DNA of 64,000 nt from assembly GCF_003385185.1 (NCBI RefSeq), contig NZ_PQHZ01000008.1:62001-126000 (forward strand), in the 5' to 3' direction. The notes under the pieces are model-generated. The model had not been told where the DNA came from, did no database searches, and was given only the letters and a program-made list of their open reading frames with translations. The position numbers and the translations under genes were made by a program. This DNA comes from Amycolatopsis palatopharyngis. GTDB lineage: Bacteria > Actinomycetota > Actinomycetes > Mycobacteriales > Pseudonocardiaceae. Below are positions 1 through 9,400 of the stretch, in pieces (the first letter of the stretch is position 1; the number at the start of each line of letters is the position of its first letter).

Positions 1-2
1 CC

Positions 3-1040
3 GAGGGCCTGTCCGATCTCCGCGCCGCAGCCCGACTCGGCACCGATCCGGACCGGTTGCAATCGATGATCACCGAGTTGAGCAGACCCGGTAGCCGCTT
101 TCGCAGCGTGTACCTCGCCGACTCCTCGGGCGCAGTGCTGCAACATGCCGGCCGGGACCCGCTACGCGCACCGGAGAACATTCCCGCAGGCGACGGCCTG
201 CGCCAGCACAACACCAGCGGCAGGGTCCCCATCGTGGTGGCGCATGCCGAACTCACGGAGGCAGGCCAGTTCCTGGTCGGCGAGTACGACGTCACCCGCA
301 TCGCCGCGCTGATGCGAATCGAGTCAGGGCGGACCCGGTTGGTGGACGACGGAGGTAGAACAATCGCCGACACCGAGGGGTTCCTCGCCTTCGAGCAGCT
401 TCCCGACGGCCCGTTGCGCAACAGTGCCGAGTCGGCGATTTCCGGTGAACCGGCCCGCACCGCGACCGAGACGGCGCTGATCGCTGCCCTGCCGGTGGCG
501 ACCGACGGCAGTGTTGCCGATCTGGGCTGGGCCTTGATCGCTGAACAGCCGCTTGGCTCACTGCTGGCCGCAGAGAACCGAGTCAGCGACGGCGCACTTG
601 TCGCGAGCCTGCTCACTGCGGTTGTCGCGCTGATGATGTTCGGCTGGCATCACCTCATGCTCGTGCGGCCACTGCGCCGGGTTGCCGAATCCGTCGAAGC
701 ACTGGCCGCCGGCGACACCAGGACGGTGATCTACCCGCAGCGGCACGACGCCATCGGCACCATCGCTTGTTGCGTGGAAGTCTGCAGGCAAGCGATGCAG
801 GAGGGTCTCGGCAAGCTCGGCTCCTCCCGCAGGCCGACCGGAGCCGCGACAGATCCGACACGCTTGTTGCGCTCACTGTCCGAGGTGGACGGTGGAAGTG
901 ATGTCCAGCTCGGCGATCCGGCACGGGGGGCGGCTGAACGGGCAGCGACGAGGCGACCGGAGTACCGACGAGGCGGCGCCGCGCGCAAGCCACCCGTGAG
1001 GCGAGGCCCCGTACGTGCCGGTCAACGAAACGAGCGCTGA
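3..1040 (+). CDS. Membrane sensor-like protein with HAMP linker (5' truncated)
   Basis: The reading frame is open from base 3 with no convincing start, so only the C-terminal ~345 residues are in the window. A soluble part that looks like an extracytoplasmic sensing domain is followed by one transmembrane helix (encoded near 592-660, ending ALMMFGWHHLML). A HAMP-like linker comes next (LVRPLRRVAESVEALAAGD ... DAIGTIACCVEV), then an arginine-rich disordered tail. No kinase, cyclase or methyl-accepting domain follows, so the output is unclear. The gene overlaps pgsB by about 26 bp, which suggests co-transcription with the capsule genes and a possible role in sensing or assembly for them. That role is inference. 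Confidence 0.7.
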   Translation, partial: EGLSDLRAAARLGTDPDRLQSMITELSRPGSRFRSVYLADSSGAVLQHAGRDPLRAPENIPAGDGLRQHNTSGRVPIVVAHAELTEAGQFLVGEYDVTRIAALMRIESGRTRLVDDGGRTIADTEGFLAFEQLPDGPLRNSAESAISGEPARTATETALIAALPVATDGSVADLGWALIAEQPLGSLLAAENRVSDGALVASLLTAVVALMMFGWHHLMLVRPLRRVAESVEALAAGDTRTVIYPQRHDAIGTIACCVEVCRQAMQEGLGKLGSSRRPTGAATDPTRLLRSLSEVDGGSDVQLGDPARGAAERAATRRPEYRRGGAARKPPVRRGPVRAGQRNER

Positions 1041-2433
1041 CGTGCTCTACCTCTACGTCGTTCTGGTTCTTGCCTGCCTCGCGCTGCTGGTGGCGGGAGT
1101 CCGCGAGCAGCGCACCCACTACGTCAACCTTCGAGCGATCCCTACCCGTGTCCTAGTGAACGGGATCCGCGGCAAGAGTTCGATCACCCGACTGTGCGCG
1201 GGCGCGCTTCGTGGCGGCGGACTGGTCACCACCGCGAAGACCACCGGAACCGCGGCCCGGTTCATCCACCCCGACGGCAGCGAAGAACCGGTCTACCGCA
1301 AGTTCGAGATCGCCAACGTGGTGGAGCAGATCGGCATCGTCCGGCGTGCCGCCGCTTATCGCCCCAACGTGCTGGTGATGGAGTGCATGGCCGTCATGCC
1401 GGACCTTCAGGAGATCAACCAGACGAAGCTGATTCAGTCCACCATTGGCGTGCTGTGCAACGTCCGGGAGGACCATCTCGCCGAGATGGGGCCAACGCTG
1501 GACGATGTCGCCCGGTCGCTGAGCCGCTCGATGCCGATCGGCGGCATCTGCGTGACCGCGGAGCGGGAGCGGCTGGACATCCTTCGAGAGGAAGCGGCCA
1601 AGCGCGACTGCGAGCTCGTGGTCGCCGACCCGGAGTCGGTGACCGATGAGGAGATGAGCGGGTTCGACTGGATCACTTTCAAGGAGAACGTCGCAATCGC
1701 CCTGGCGGTGGCCGACCTGCTGCAGGTCAACCGGCAGTCAGCACTGGAGGGCATGTGGGCGGCACCGCCGGATCCCGGAGTCCTGCGGGTGCACAGCTAT
1801 CTGTCCGGCGGCAAACGGCTGCGCTTCGCGAACGTGTTCGCCGCGAACGACCCTGAGTCCACCCGAATGAACGTCGAACAACTGCGCGGCCAGGGTGCGA
1901 TCGACGACCCGATGCACGTGGTGATCAACTGTCGACCCGACAGGGTGGAGCGCAACGCGCAGATGGGCGCACTCATCGCAGACCTCGACCCGGAGCGGGT
2001 TCTGCTGCTCGGCGAGCCGACTCGCAGTGCTCGCACCGCGATTGGCCCGCAGTGGCAGGAACGCGTGCTCGATCTGGGTGGCAGCCGAACCGGGAACGAA
2101 CTCGTCGCCGCGGTCCTCGACGGCATCGACCAGCACGCCTCACTCGTAGCAATCGGCAACATCCACGGCCAGGGCGAGCTGCTGATCGAAGCACTCAGCG
2201 AGCTGCCGCAGGCACGCACGGAAGAACCGCCACCGGTGCCGCCACCACCGCCTCCACCGGTACGGATGCCCCCGCCTCCGGTGCGGATGCCTGCACCGCC
2301 ACCCGCTGCCCCGCAACGGCCACACTCCTACCAGCGGCATTTCGGCGAACTGCCGATCGGAAGGCACGCGCCTGTCCAACCTCCGCAGACGCGCCGGCGG
2401 ACAGGACCACCGCGCAGACAGGGTCGAATATGA
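1015..2433 (+). CDS. pgsB: PgsB/CapB-type poly-gamma-glutamate synthase ligase
   Basis: This is an ATP-dependent amide ligase of the Mur ligase-related PgsB/CapB family, which joins glutamates through gamma-carboxyl groups at the inner membrane. An N-terminal membrane helix (residues ~10-28) precedes the P-loop VNGIRGKSS (~48-56); further family blocks include EIANVVEQIG and NVREDHLAEMG. At 472 residues it is longer than the ~390 of Bacillus PgsB. The excess is a proline-rich C-terminal tail (runs of PPPP and PPPVRMP, residues ~395-445). The GTG at 1015 overlaps the upstream gene; GTG 1042 is an alternative start. It shares an ATGA overlap with pgsC. The family assignment is firm, but the actual polymer is not known. 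Confidence 0.9.
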   Translation: MPVNETSADVLYLYVVLVLACLALLVAGVREQRTHYVNLRAIPTRVLVNGIRGKSSITRLCAGALRGGGLVTTAKTTGTAARFIHPDGSEEPVYRKFEIANVVEQIGIVRRAAAYRPNVLVMECMAVMPDLQEINQTKLIQSTIGVLCNVREDHLAEMGPTLDDVARSLSRSMPIGGICVTAERERLDILREEAAKRDCELVVADPESVTDEEMSGFDWITFKENVAIALAVADLLQVNRQSALEGMWAAPPDPGVLRVHSYLSGGKRLRFANVFAANDPESTRMNVEQLRGQGAIDDPMHVVINCRPDRVERNAQMGALIADLDPERVLLLGEPTRSARTAIGPQWQERVLDLGGSRTGNELVAAVLDGIDQHASLVAIGNIHGQGELLIEALSELPQARTEEPPPVPPPPPPPVRMPPPPVRMPAPPPAAPQRPHSYQRHFGELPIGRHAPVQPPQTRRRTGPPRRQGRI

Positions 2434-2912
2434 TCACCAACACCCTGGCACCAGAGGTAGCGACCATCGGCCTCGCGATCGGCCTGGTGCTCTCGCTGGT
2501 CTGCTACCTGACGACGAACCTCTCCCCGGGAGGGATGATCACCCCCGGCTGGCTCGCCCTGACCCTGGTCGAGGACTACCGCAGGGCCGCGGTCATCGTA
2601 CTGATGACGGCCCTTACCTACGGCGGCACGAAGGTGCTGCAACGGGTAGTAATCCTGTATGGGAAGCGGTTGTTCGCCGCTGTGGTCCTACTGGGAGTCG
2701 TACTCCAGGCGACGCTGCTGCTGGTTCTGCAGACCGGCTATCCGCTCCTGCTCCCGCATCAAACCCTCGGCTTCGTCGTACCAGGCCTGATCGCCTACCA
2801 ACTTGTGCGACAACGTCCCGTTTCGACTGTTCTGGCCACCACCGCCGTCAGCCTGGTCAGCTACGCCGTACTGATCAGCGGCGTACTGGTCGGGCTCGTA
2901 CCGACCCTGTAA
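2430..2912 (+). CDS. pgsC: PgsC/CapC-type poly-gamma-glutamate synthase membrane subunit
   Basis: A 160-residue polytopic membrane protein of the PgsC/CapC family with about five hydrophobic helices and the family segment NLSPGGMITPGWLAL near residue 30. PgsC forms the membrane part of the polyglutamate synthase with PgsB. ATG 2430 overlaps the pgsB stop as ATGA, indicating translational coupling. No PgsA homologue is adjacent; a CapA-type lipoprotein lies about 25 kb away at 28314-29459. Confidence 0.9.
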   Translation: MITNTLAPEVATIGLAIGLVLSLVCYLTTNLSPGGMITPGWLALTLVEDYRRAAVIVLMTALTYGGTKVLQRVVILYGKRLFAAVVLLGVVLQATLLLVLQTGYPLLLPHQTLGFVVPGLIAYQLVRQRPVSTVLATTAVSLVSYAVLISGVLVGLVPTL

Positions 2913-2924
2913 CCGGAGGCGACC

Positions 2925-3995
2925 GTGCGCAGCAATCATCGCAGATCCAGAAGTCTCAGGACCGCGCTGCTCGTCGCGGTGATCGCGGTATCGGGAACGA
3001 CGGCCGTGTACCTGGCTCGGCAGGACCAGGCGCAAACGGACATCACCGTGATCTCCGCCCACGAAGGGGCGGCTCGTGCGTCAGAGGGGACGGCTCGTAG
3101 GTCGGAGGGCGCGGCTCGTGCGTCGAAGGACTACACCTTCGAACGCATATCCGATCCGGCGAGGACGCTAGTACGCGCGGCATCGGGAGCGCTCGTAGCC
3201 ACCTTCACCGACGACGCCCGCTCCGTCGCGGTCCAAGGACCCGTACGCACGTTCACTGAGCCCCAGCACACCGATGCCTCGGTCACCACCACCGTATGGG
3301 TCCGTCTCGCCCCCCAGCCGTGGCGCGCGGGCGCCGAGGACGAGGAATGGTTCCGTCCCTGGCTGGACAGTGTCATCGATGACGAACGCCCGGACATTCT
3401 CGCCTTCGCCATGGACTACGTCATCGGCACCTCGGACGAGCGGAACGAACAGGATCTGCGATACATCGGGGACGCGACGTTCGGCCCGGACAGCGCCGAG
3501 GGCAGGCTCGAGGCCTCGGATTTCTACGACTACCTGGGTGTGCCGTGGTCGTTCCCGGACGGGGTGACGAAGTCGGCAACGCCCAAACGATATGGGTCGG
3601 TCGACTGCTCGGGATATCTCAGGCTGGTGTACGGCTACAGGGCAGGTTACCCACTGCGCGGCTCGAACACTGCGGGAGAGGGCCTGCCGCGACGTGCTTG
3701 GGCCATGTCCGAACTGGGTCCCGGTGCACAGGTCATCGCCGACACAGGGCAACGAGCCACCAGCTACACACGCCTCCAACCGGGAGACCTCGTGTTCTTC
3801 AACCTCGACCCGTACGATGGCCCCCAAGTGGATCACTCCGGCATCTATCTCGGCCTCGACAGCGACGGCCACCATCGGATCGTGTCCAGCCGGGAACTCG
3901 CCAACGGTCCGACCCTCGGGGACTACGGCGGCAAGTCGCTGCTGGACCAGAACGGGCTCTACTCGAAGGCCTTCCGCGCCGCCAAGCGACTCTGA
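2925..3995 (+). CDS. Secreted/membrane-anchored NlpC/P60 family hydrolase
   Basis: A 356-residue protein with an N-terminal signal anchor (residues ~10-28) and a C-terminal NlpC/P60 domain. The catalytic Cys is in VDCSGYLRLVYG (~228) and the His in VDHSGIYLGL (~303). This family cleaves gamma-D-glutamyl-containing peptides. The Bacillus polyglutamate hydrolase PgdS has the same fold and is encoded beside pgs genes, so the position 12 bp after pgsC suggests release or trimming of the polymer. That is inference; peptidoglycan cleavage is equally possible. Residues ~46-66 are three in-frame copies of a seven-residue repeat, EGAARAS-type. The GTG start is preceded by GGAGG. Confidence 0.85.
   Translation: MRSNHRRSRSLRTALLVAVIAVSGTTAVYLARQDQAQTDITVISAHEGAARASEGTARRSEGAARASKDYTFERISDPARTLVRAASGALVATFTDDARSVAVQGPVRTFTEPQHTDASVTTTVWVRLAPQPWRAGAEDEEWFRPWLDSVIDDERPDILAFAMDYVIGTSDERNEQDLRYIGDATFGPDSAEGRLEASDFYDYLGVPWSFPDGVTKSATPKRYGSVDCSGYLRLVYGYRAGYPLRGSNTAGEGLPRRAWAMSELGPGAQVIADTGQRATSYTRLQPGDLVFFNLDPYDGPQVDHSGIYLGLDSDGHHRIVSSRELANGPTLGDYGGKSLLDQNGLYSKAFRAAKRL
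3062..3127 (+). repeat. In-frame 21-bp tandem repeat (about 3 copies) inside the NlpC/P60 gene
   Basis: Three head-to-tail 21-bp units encode EGAARAS, EGTARRS and EGAARAS just after the signal anchor. The core GGCTCGTGCGTC is conserved. The unit length equals that of the non-coding arrays elsewhere in the window but the sequence is unrelated. It probably forms a flexible linker. Confidence 0.8.
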
Positions 3996-4044
3996 TTTCA
4001 ACAGGGACAGCAACCCATCACCCTCAATATCCCTGCAACCAGAT

Positions 4045-4062
4045 GTAGTACATGTGCTATCT
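4045..4062. promoter_or_regulatory. Palindrome in the ABC operon promoter region
   Basis: TAGTACATGTGCTA is a near-perfect palindrome (12 of 14 positions) centred on ACATGT, about 40 bp upstream of the ABC operon start. It is a plausible operator, perhaps for the XRE protein encoded at the end of the operon; no direct evidence links them. Confidence 0.4.
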
Positions 4063-4095
4063 TTCGGGGCATACATCGGATCTTAGGTGGGGGTA

Positions 4096-5055
4096 ATGAA
4101 GTTTTCCGATCAACTCGCGTTGGACGTCCGTGATCTGCGCATGCGTTACGGCGCCAAGGATGTCCTGCGCGGCGTGACATTCCAGGCGCATAAGGGCGAG
4201 GTGCTCGCGCTTCTCGGTCCCAACGGTGCGGGCAAGACGACGACCATCGAAATTCTTGAAGGCTTCCGGAGGCGCTCGGCAGGCGAGGTCAGCGTGCTCG
4301 GCGTCGACCCGGCCGACGGCGACGAGGCGTGGCGGGCCAAGCTGGGCATCGTCCTGCAATCCTGGCGCGACCACAGCAAATGGCGCATCCGGGAACTCCT
4401 GGCCCACCTCGGCAGCTTCTACGCGCCTTACTCGACAGAGCAGCGACAGCGGCCGTGGGACCCGGACGAGCTGATCGAAGCGGTCGGCCTGAGCGAGCAT
4501 GCGAACAAGAAGAGCAAGCAGCTCTCCGGCGGGCAGCGCCGCAGACTGGACGTCGCCATCGGCATCGTCGGCCGGCCCGAACTGCTGTTCCTCGACGAGC
4601 CGACCACCGGTTTCGACCCGGAGGCCCGGCGCGAGTTCCACGATCTGGTCGCCCGGCTCGCCGACGACCAGGAGACCACCATCCTGCTCACCACCCACGA
4701 CCTGGACGAGGCGGAGAAACTCGCCGACCGGATCCTGATTCTGTCCGGCGGAAACATCATCGCCAACGGCTCGGCGGACGCGCTCAGCAGGCAGGTCGAA
4801 GGCGCGGCGGAAGTCCGCTGGACGAGGGACGGGCAGCGGTTCGTGCACTCCTCGACCGAGTCGACGCAGTTCGTCCACGACCTGTTCAAGCAGTACGGCG
4901 ACGCGATCGGCGAACTCGAGGTGCGCAGGGCCTCCCTGGAGGACACGTACGTGACGATGGTCCGCCAGGCGGAGTCCGGCCACGACGAAGCGGCCGCGCA
5001 GGTGTTCGCGGTCCAGAACAGCGACGCGCAGCCCCTGGAAGGACACGTGGCATGA
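4096..5055 (+). CDS. ABC transporter ATP-binding protein (drug-export type)
   Basis: A 319-residue ATPase with Walker A GPNGAGKTT, signature LSGGQRRRLDVA, Walker B LLFLDEP and the switch His in TTHDLDEAE, followed by a ~100-residue C-terminal extension typical of DrrA/CcmA-like exporters. It pairs with the permease at 5052 through an ATGA overlap. ATG 4096 is preferred because AGGTGG lies 5 nt upstream; GTG 4087 is in frame. The substrate cannot be deduced. Confidence 0.9.
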   Translation: MKFSDQLALDVRDLRMRYGAKDVLRGVTFQAHKGEVLALLGPNGAGKTTTIEILEGFRRRSAGEVSVLGVDPADGDEAWRAKLGIVLQSWRDHSKWRIRELLAHLGSFYAPYSTEQRQRPWDPDELIEAVGLSEHANKKSKQLSGGQRRRLDVAIGIVGRPELLFLDEPTTGFDPEARREFHDLVARLADDQETTILLTTHDLDEAEKLADRILILSGGNIIANGSADALSRQVEGAAEVRWTRDGQRFVHSSTESTQFVHDLFKQYGDAIGELEVRRASLEDTYVTMVRQAESGHDEAAAQVFAVQNSDAQPLEGHVA

Positions 5056-5903
5056 ACCCGACACTGAACGCGATTCGCGCCGGGATCACCCGCGGCAAGG
5101 TCGAGTCCCGGCAGATGCTGACCAACAGCGAGGACCTGGGCAGCACGCTCGTCTTCACGACCATCTTCATCGTGGTGATGGTGCTCATGCGCGGTTCCAC
5201 CGTGCCCGGGACGGATTTCTCCCTCGGCACCATGACCGTCCCGAGCGTGCTGGGCATGAGCCTGGTGTTCAGCGGGGTCGTGGGCATCGCCGCGGGACTG
5301 AGCGTGGACCGGGAGGACGGAACGCTGTTGCGGGCCAAGGCCATCCCGAACGGGATGCGCGGTTACCTGGTCGGCAGGGTCGTCTCCTCCTCCGCCTACG
5401 CGGTGTCCGGGCTGCTGCTCACCCTGGTGCCGTGCCTGTTCCTGTTCGATGGCCTGGCCACCGGCGGCCTGACCTCATGGCTGACCCTGGTGTGGGTACT
5501 CGCGGTGGGCCTGCTGGCCACGATGCCGCTGGGCGCGATCATCGGTGCTCTGATGCCGAGCCCGCGCAGCATGGGCCTGGTGATGCTGCCGTTCTCGATC
5601 CTCACCGCCATCTCGGGGATCTTCTATCCGATCACCGCGCTGCCCGAGTGGGTACAGGGGTTCAGCCAGATCTTCCCGATCTACTGGCTCGGCCTCGGTA
5701 TGCGCTCGGCGCTGCTGCCGGACTCGATGGCCGCCGTGGAGATCGGCGAGTCGTGGCGGCACCTGGAGACCCTGGGCGTGCTCGGGATCTGGGCTGTGAT
5801 CGGATACGCCTTGGCGCCGATCGTGCTGCGCAGGATGGCACGACGGGAATCGGGTTCGGCCGTCGCGGCGCGGCGGGAGAAAGCTTTGCAGCAGGTCAGG
5901 TGA
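5052..5903 (+). CDS. ABC-2 type transporter permease
   Basis: A 283-residue integral membrane protein with about six helices and the ABC-2 pattern near residues 180-215 (MPSPRSMGLVMLPFSILTA, then IFYPITALPEWVQ). It forms an export complex with the preceding ATPase, whose stop codon overlaps its ATG. The basic C-terminal tail lies in the cytoplasm. The order ATPase, permease, XRE regulator suggests a self-regulated exporter. Confidence 0.88.
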   Translation: MNPTLNAIRAGITRGKVESRQMLTNSEDLGSTLVFTTIFIVVMVLMRGSTVPGTDFSLGTMTVPSVLGMSLVFSGVVGIAAGLSVDREDGTLLRAKAIPNGMRGYLVGRVVSSSAYAVSGLLLTLVPCLFLFDGLATGGLTSWLTLVWVLAVGLLATMPLGAIIGALMPSPRSMGLVMLPFSILTAISGIFYPITALPEWVQGFSQIFPIYWLGLGMRSALLPDSMAAVEIGESWRHLETLGVLGIWAVIGYALAPIVLRRMARRESGSAVAARREKALQQVR

Positions 5904-5910
5904 CACGGCG

Positions 5911-6150
5911 ATGAGCGAGACGATCTACAACCGGATCGCGATGCTGCGCGCCGAACGCGGGATCTCGCGCCGCGAGCTGGCCGAGGCACTCGGTGTCCAC
6001 TACCAGACGGTCGGCTACCTGGAACGGGGCGAGTACAGCCCCAGCCTCTACCTGGCCCTGCGAATCGCGGAGTACTTCGAGGTCCAGGTGGAGGTGATCT
6101 TCTCCACCACCCCGTTCCCCCGCATCGGCGGCGCCGAACGCACAGCCTGA
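5911..6150 (+). CDS. Small XRE-family helix-turn-helix regulator
   Basis: A 79-residue protein consisting almost entirely of an HTH_3 domain (RGISRRELAEALGVHYQTVGYLERGEYSPSL reads as the helix-turn-helix), like the compact YozG-type regulators that accompany ABC-2 exporters. It starts 7 bp after the permease. The first unit of the 21-bp repeat array begins on the base after its TGA. Confidence 0.88.
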   Translation: MSETIYNRIAMLRAERGISRRELAEALGVHYQTVGYLERGEYSPSLYLALRIAEYFEVQVEVIFSTTPFPRIGGAERTA

Positions 6151-6255
6151 CCCGACTTTGCAGTTCCGGGGCCCGAGTTTGCAGTTCCGGGGCCCGAGTT
6201 TGCAGTTCCGGGGCCCGAGTTTGCAGATCCGGGGCCCGAGTTTGCACTTCGGGGG
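6151..6255 (+). repeat. 21-bp 3'-end tandem array A (5 units)
   Basis: Five contiguous 21-bp units of the type CCCGAGTTTGCAGTTCCGGG(G), starting on the first base after the XRE stop codon and running in the gene's direction. The first unit reads GACTT, the other four GAGTT. The last unit is the most diverged. There are no spacers between units. Orientation and stop-codon adjacency match the four other arrays in the window. Confidence 0.95.
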
Positions 6256-6304
6256 GCGCGCGTCACCTTGACGGCCGGGTGCGCGAGCCGGAGAGTGAAC
6301 GACG

Positions 6305-6410
6305 ACCCTACGCGCAGGCAGTGGAGGAACCCGGTGCGATTCCGGGGCGGACCCGCCACTGTCACCGCACTCACGTGCGGGAGCCAGGAACTCCCGCCTG
6401 CGCGTATTCA
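6305..6410 (+). ncRNA. Cobalamin riboswitch upstream of cobN
   Basis: The leader has the adenosylcobalamin aptamer core: GGAACCCGGTGCGATTCC, then GGACCCGCCACTGT, then the B12 box GAGCCAGGAACTCCCGCC. A perfect 11-bp closing stem pairs TACGCGCAGGC (6309-6319) with GCCTGCGCGTA (6396-6406). Downstream, CCGGGG/CCCCGG (6415-6434) forms a hairpin directly against the GAGAGGAG ribosome-binding site, consistent with translational control. Cobalamin would be expected to repress cobN. Confidence 0.9.
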
Positions 6411-6451
6411 CCACCCGGGGCGAGGACTCCCCGGAGAGGAGATTCGCGCGC

Positions 6452-9400
6452 GTGATCCTTTTGCTGTCCACTTCGGACACAGACCTGCTCAGTGCCCGCG
6501 GCAGCGGTGCCGACTATCGCCTGGCCAACCCGTCCCGGCTCGACCTCGCCGACCTGCCCGGCCTGCTCGACGGGGCGGACATCGTCATCGTGCGGATCCT
6601 CGGCTCGCCGAAGTCGTGGCAGGAGGGCCTGGACACCATCCGGGCGAGCGGCAAGCACGCCGTGGTGCTCGGCGGCGAGCAGGCCCCGGACGCGGAACTG
6701 ATGGAGCTCTCGACCACCCCGGCGGGCATCGCCACGCAGGCGCACGTGTACCTGGCCCAGGGCGGCCCGGAGAACCTCACGCAGCTGTTCCACTTCCTCT
6801 CCGACACCCTCCTGCTGACCGGGCACGGGTTCGAAGCACCTGCTGAGCAGGCCACCTGGGGCACGCTTTCCCGGGAAAGTGCGGCGAGGCAGGACGCGCC
6901 CGTGGTGGCGATCCTCTACTACCGGGCGCATCACCTGTCCGGGAACACGGCGTTCGTGGAGACTCTCGCCGCGCAGATCGAGGCGGCGGGCGGCCGGGCG
7001 CTGCCCATCTACTGCGCCTCACTGCGCTCCCGCGAACCGGAGATGATGGCCGCGCTCGCCGAGGCCGACGCACTGCTGGTCACCGTCCTCGCCGCGGGTG
7101 GCACCCGTCCGTCGGAGGCGGGGGCCGGTGGCGACGACGAGGCGTGGGACGTCGCCGAGATGGCGGCGCTGGACATCCCGATCCTGCAGGCCCTCTGCCT
7201 GACCAGCGACCGCGACACCTGGCAGGACAACGACGAGGGTCTCTCCCCGTTGGACGCCGGGAACCAGATGGCGGTGCCGGAGTTCGACGGCAGGCTCATC
7301 ACTGTGCCGTTCTCGTTCAAGGAGATGGATGACGACGGCCTCCCCCGCTACGTCCCCGACGCCGAACGCGCGGGCCGGGTGGCCCGGATCGCACTCGCGC
7401 ACGCCCGCCTCCGGCACACCCCGCCCGGTGACCGCAAGATCGCCCTGATGCTCTCGGCGTACCCGACAAAGCACTCGCGCGTCGGCAACGCGGTCGGGCT
7501 GGACACCCCGGCATCCGCCGTCGAACTGCTGCGGCAGATGCGCGACCGTGGCTACGACCTCGGGCCGGACGCGTTCCCCGGTGTCGAGCCGACCGGCGCG
7601 CTGCTGCCCGACGGCACACCGCAGCCGGACGGGGACGCGCTGATCCACGCGCTCATCGCCGCGGGAGGGCAGGACCCCGAGTGGCTGACCGAGGAACAGC
7701 TGGCCGGCAACCCGATCCGGGTGCCCGCCACGCGCTACCGCGAGTGGTTCGCGACGCTGCCGGAAGAGTTGCGCGCGGCCATGCAGGAGCACTGGGGGCC
7801 GCCGCCGGGTGAGTTGTACGTGGACCGCTCCCACGACCCGGAAGGCGAGATCGTGCTGGCCTCGCTGCAGGCGGGCAACGTGGTGCTGATGATCCAGCCG
7901 CCGCGCGGGTTCGGCGAGAACCCGGTGGCCATCTACCACAACCCCGACCTGCCGCCGAGCCATCACTACCTTGCGGCCTACCGCTGGCTCGAGGAGGAGT
8001 TCGGCGCACACGCCGTGGTGCACCTCGGCAAGCACGGCTCGCTGGAATGGCTGCCCGGCAAGACCGCGGGGCTCTCGGCGTCCTGCGCACCGGATGCGGT
8101 ACTCGGCGACCTGCCGCTGATCTACCCCTTCCTGATCAACGACCCCGGCGAGGGCGCACAGGCCAAACGGCGGGCGCACGCCACGATCGTGGATCACCTG
8201 ATCCCGCCGATGGCCAGGGCAGAGAGCTACGGCGACCTCGCGCGGCTGGAGCAGCTGCTGGACGAGTACGCCAACATCTCGGCGATGGACCCGGCCAAAC
8301 TGCCGGCGATCCGCTCGCAGATCTGGACCCTGATCCAGGCGGCCAAGCTCGACCACGACCTCGGCGTCGAGGAGCGGCCGCACGACGCGGAGTTCGACGA
8401 CTTCCTGCTGCATATCGACGGTTGGCTGTGCGAGGTCAAGGACGCGCAGATCCGCGACGGCCTGCACATCCTCGGCGCTGCTCCCGTCGGCGAGGCTAGG
8501 GTGAACCTGGTGCTGTCGATCCTGCGTGCCCAGCAGATGTGGGGCGGACAGCAGGGTGCGGTGCCGGGGCTGCGCTCGGCGCTGGGGCTGAAAGAGAACG
8601 CGCCGATGTCCGATGTGGACGCTGTGGAGAGCACGGCGCACGCACTCGTGCAGGCCATGGAGACCCGCGACTGGTCCCCCGAGGCCGTCCCGGCCGTCTG
8701 CGCGGAAGTGCTGCAGGGCGAGGGCGATTCCGACGTCGCGAGGGTGCTGGCGTTCGCCGCCACCGAGGTCGTACCCCGGCTCGCGGGGACAGCGGCGGAG
8801 ATCGATGCGGTACTGCACGCGCTGGACGGTGGGTACATTCCCGCAGGCCCGAGCGGTTCGCCACTGCGCGGCCTGGTGAACGTGCTGCCGACCGGACGTA
8901 ACTTCTACACGGTCGATCCGAAGGCGATTCCGAGCAGGCTCGCCTGGGAGACCGGCCAGTCTCTGGCCGACTCGCTGTTGCGCCGCTACCGCGAGGACAC
9001 CGGCGACTGGCCGCGCTCGGTGGGACTGTCGGTGTGGGGCACGTCCGCGATGCGGACCTCCGGCGACGATGCCGCAGAGGTGCTGGCGCTGCTCGGCGTG
9101 CAGCCGCGCTGGGACGAAGCTTCGCGCAGGGTCACCGGCATCGAGGCGATTCCGCTCGCCGAACTCGGCAGGCCGCGAATCGACGTGACCGTCCGGATCA
9201 GCGGCTTCTTCCGAGACGCGTTCCCGCATGTCATCGACCTGCTCGACGACGCGGTGCGCCTGGTGGCCGGGCTCGACGAACCCGAGTCGGAGAACTACGT
9301 CCGGGCGCACACGCGCGCCGACCTGGACCGCCACGGCGACCAGCGCAGGGCCACCACCCGGATCTTCGGCTCCAAGCCCGGCTCCTACGGCGCTGGCCTG

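Noticed and set aside
6151..6255. Read-through peptide repeat (PDFAVPG-type) encoded by the 21-bp arrays
   Set aside because: The frame relative to the stop codon differs between arrays (offset 0, 1 or 6), so a read-through product is not conserved.
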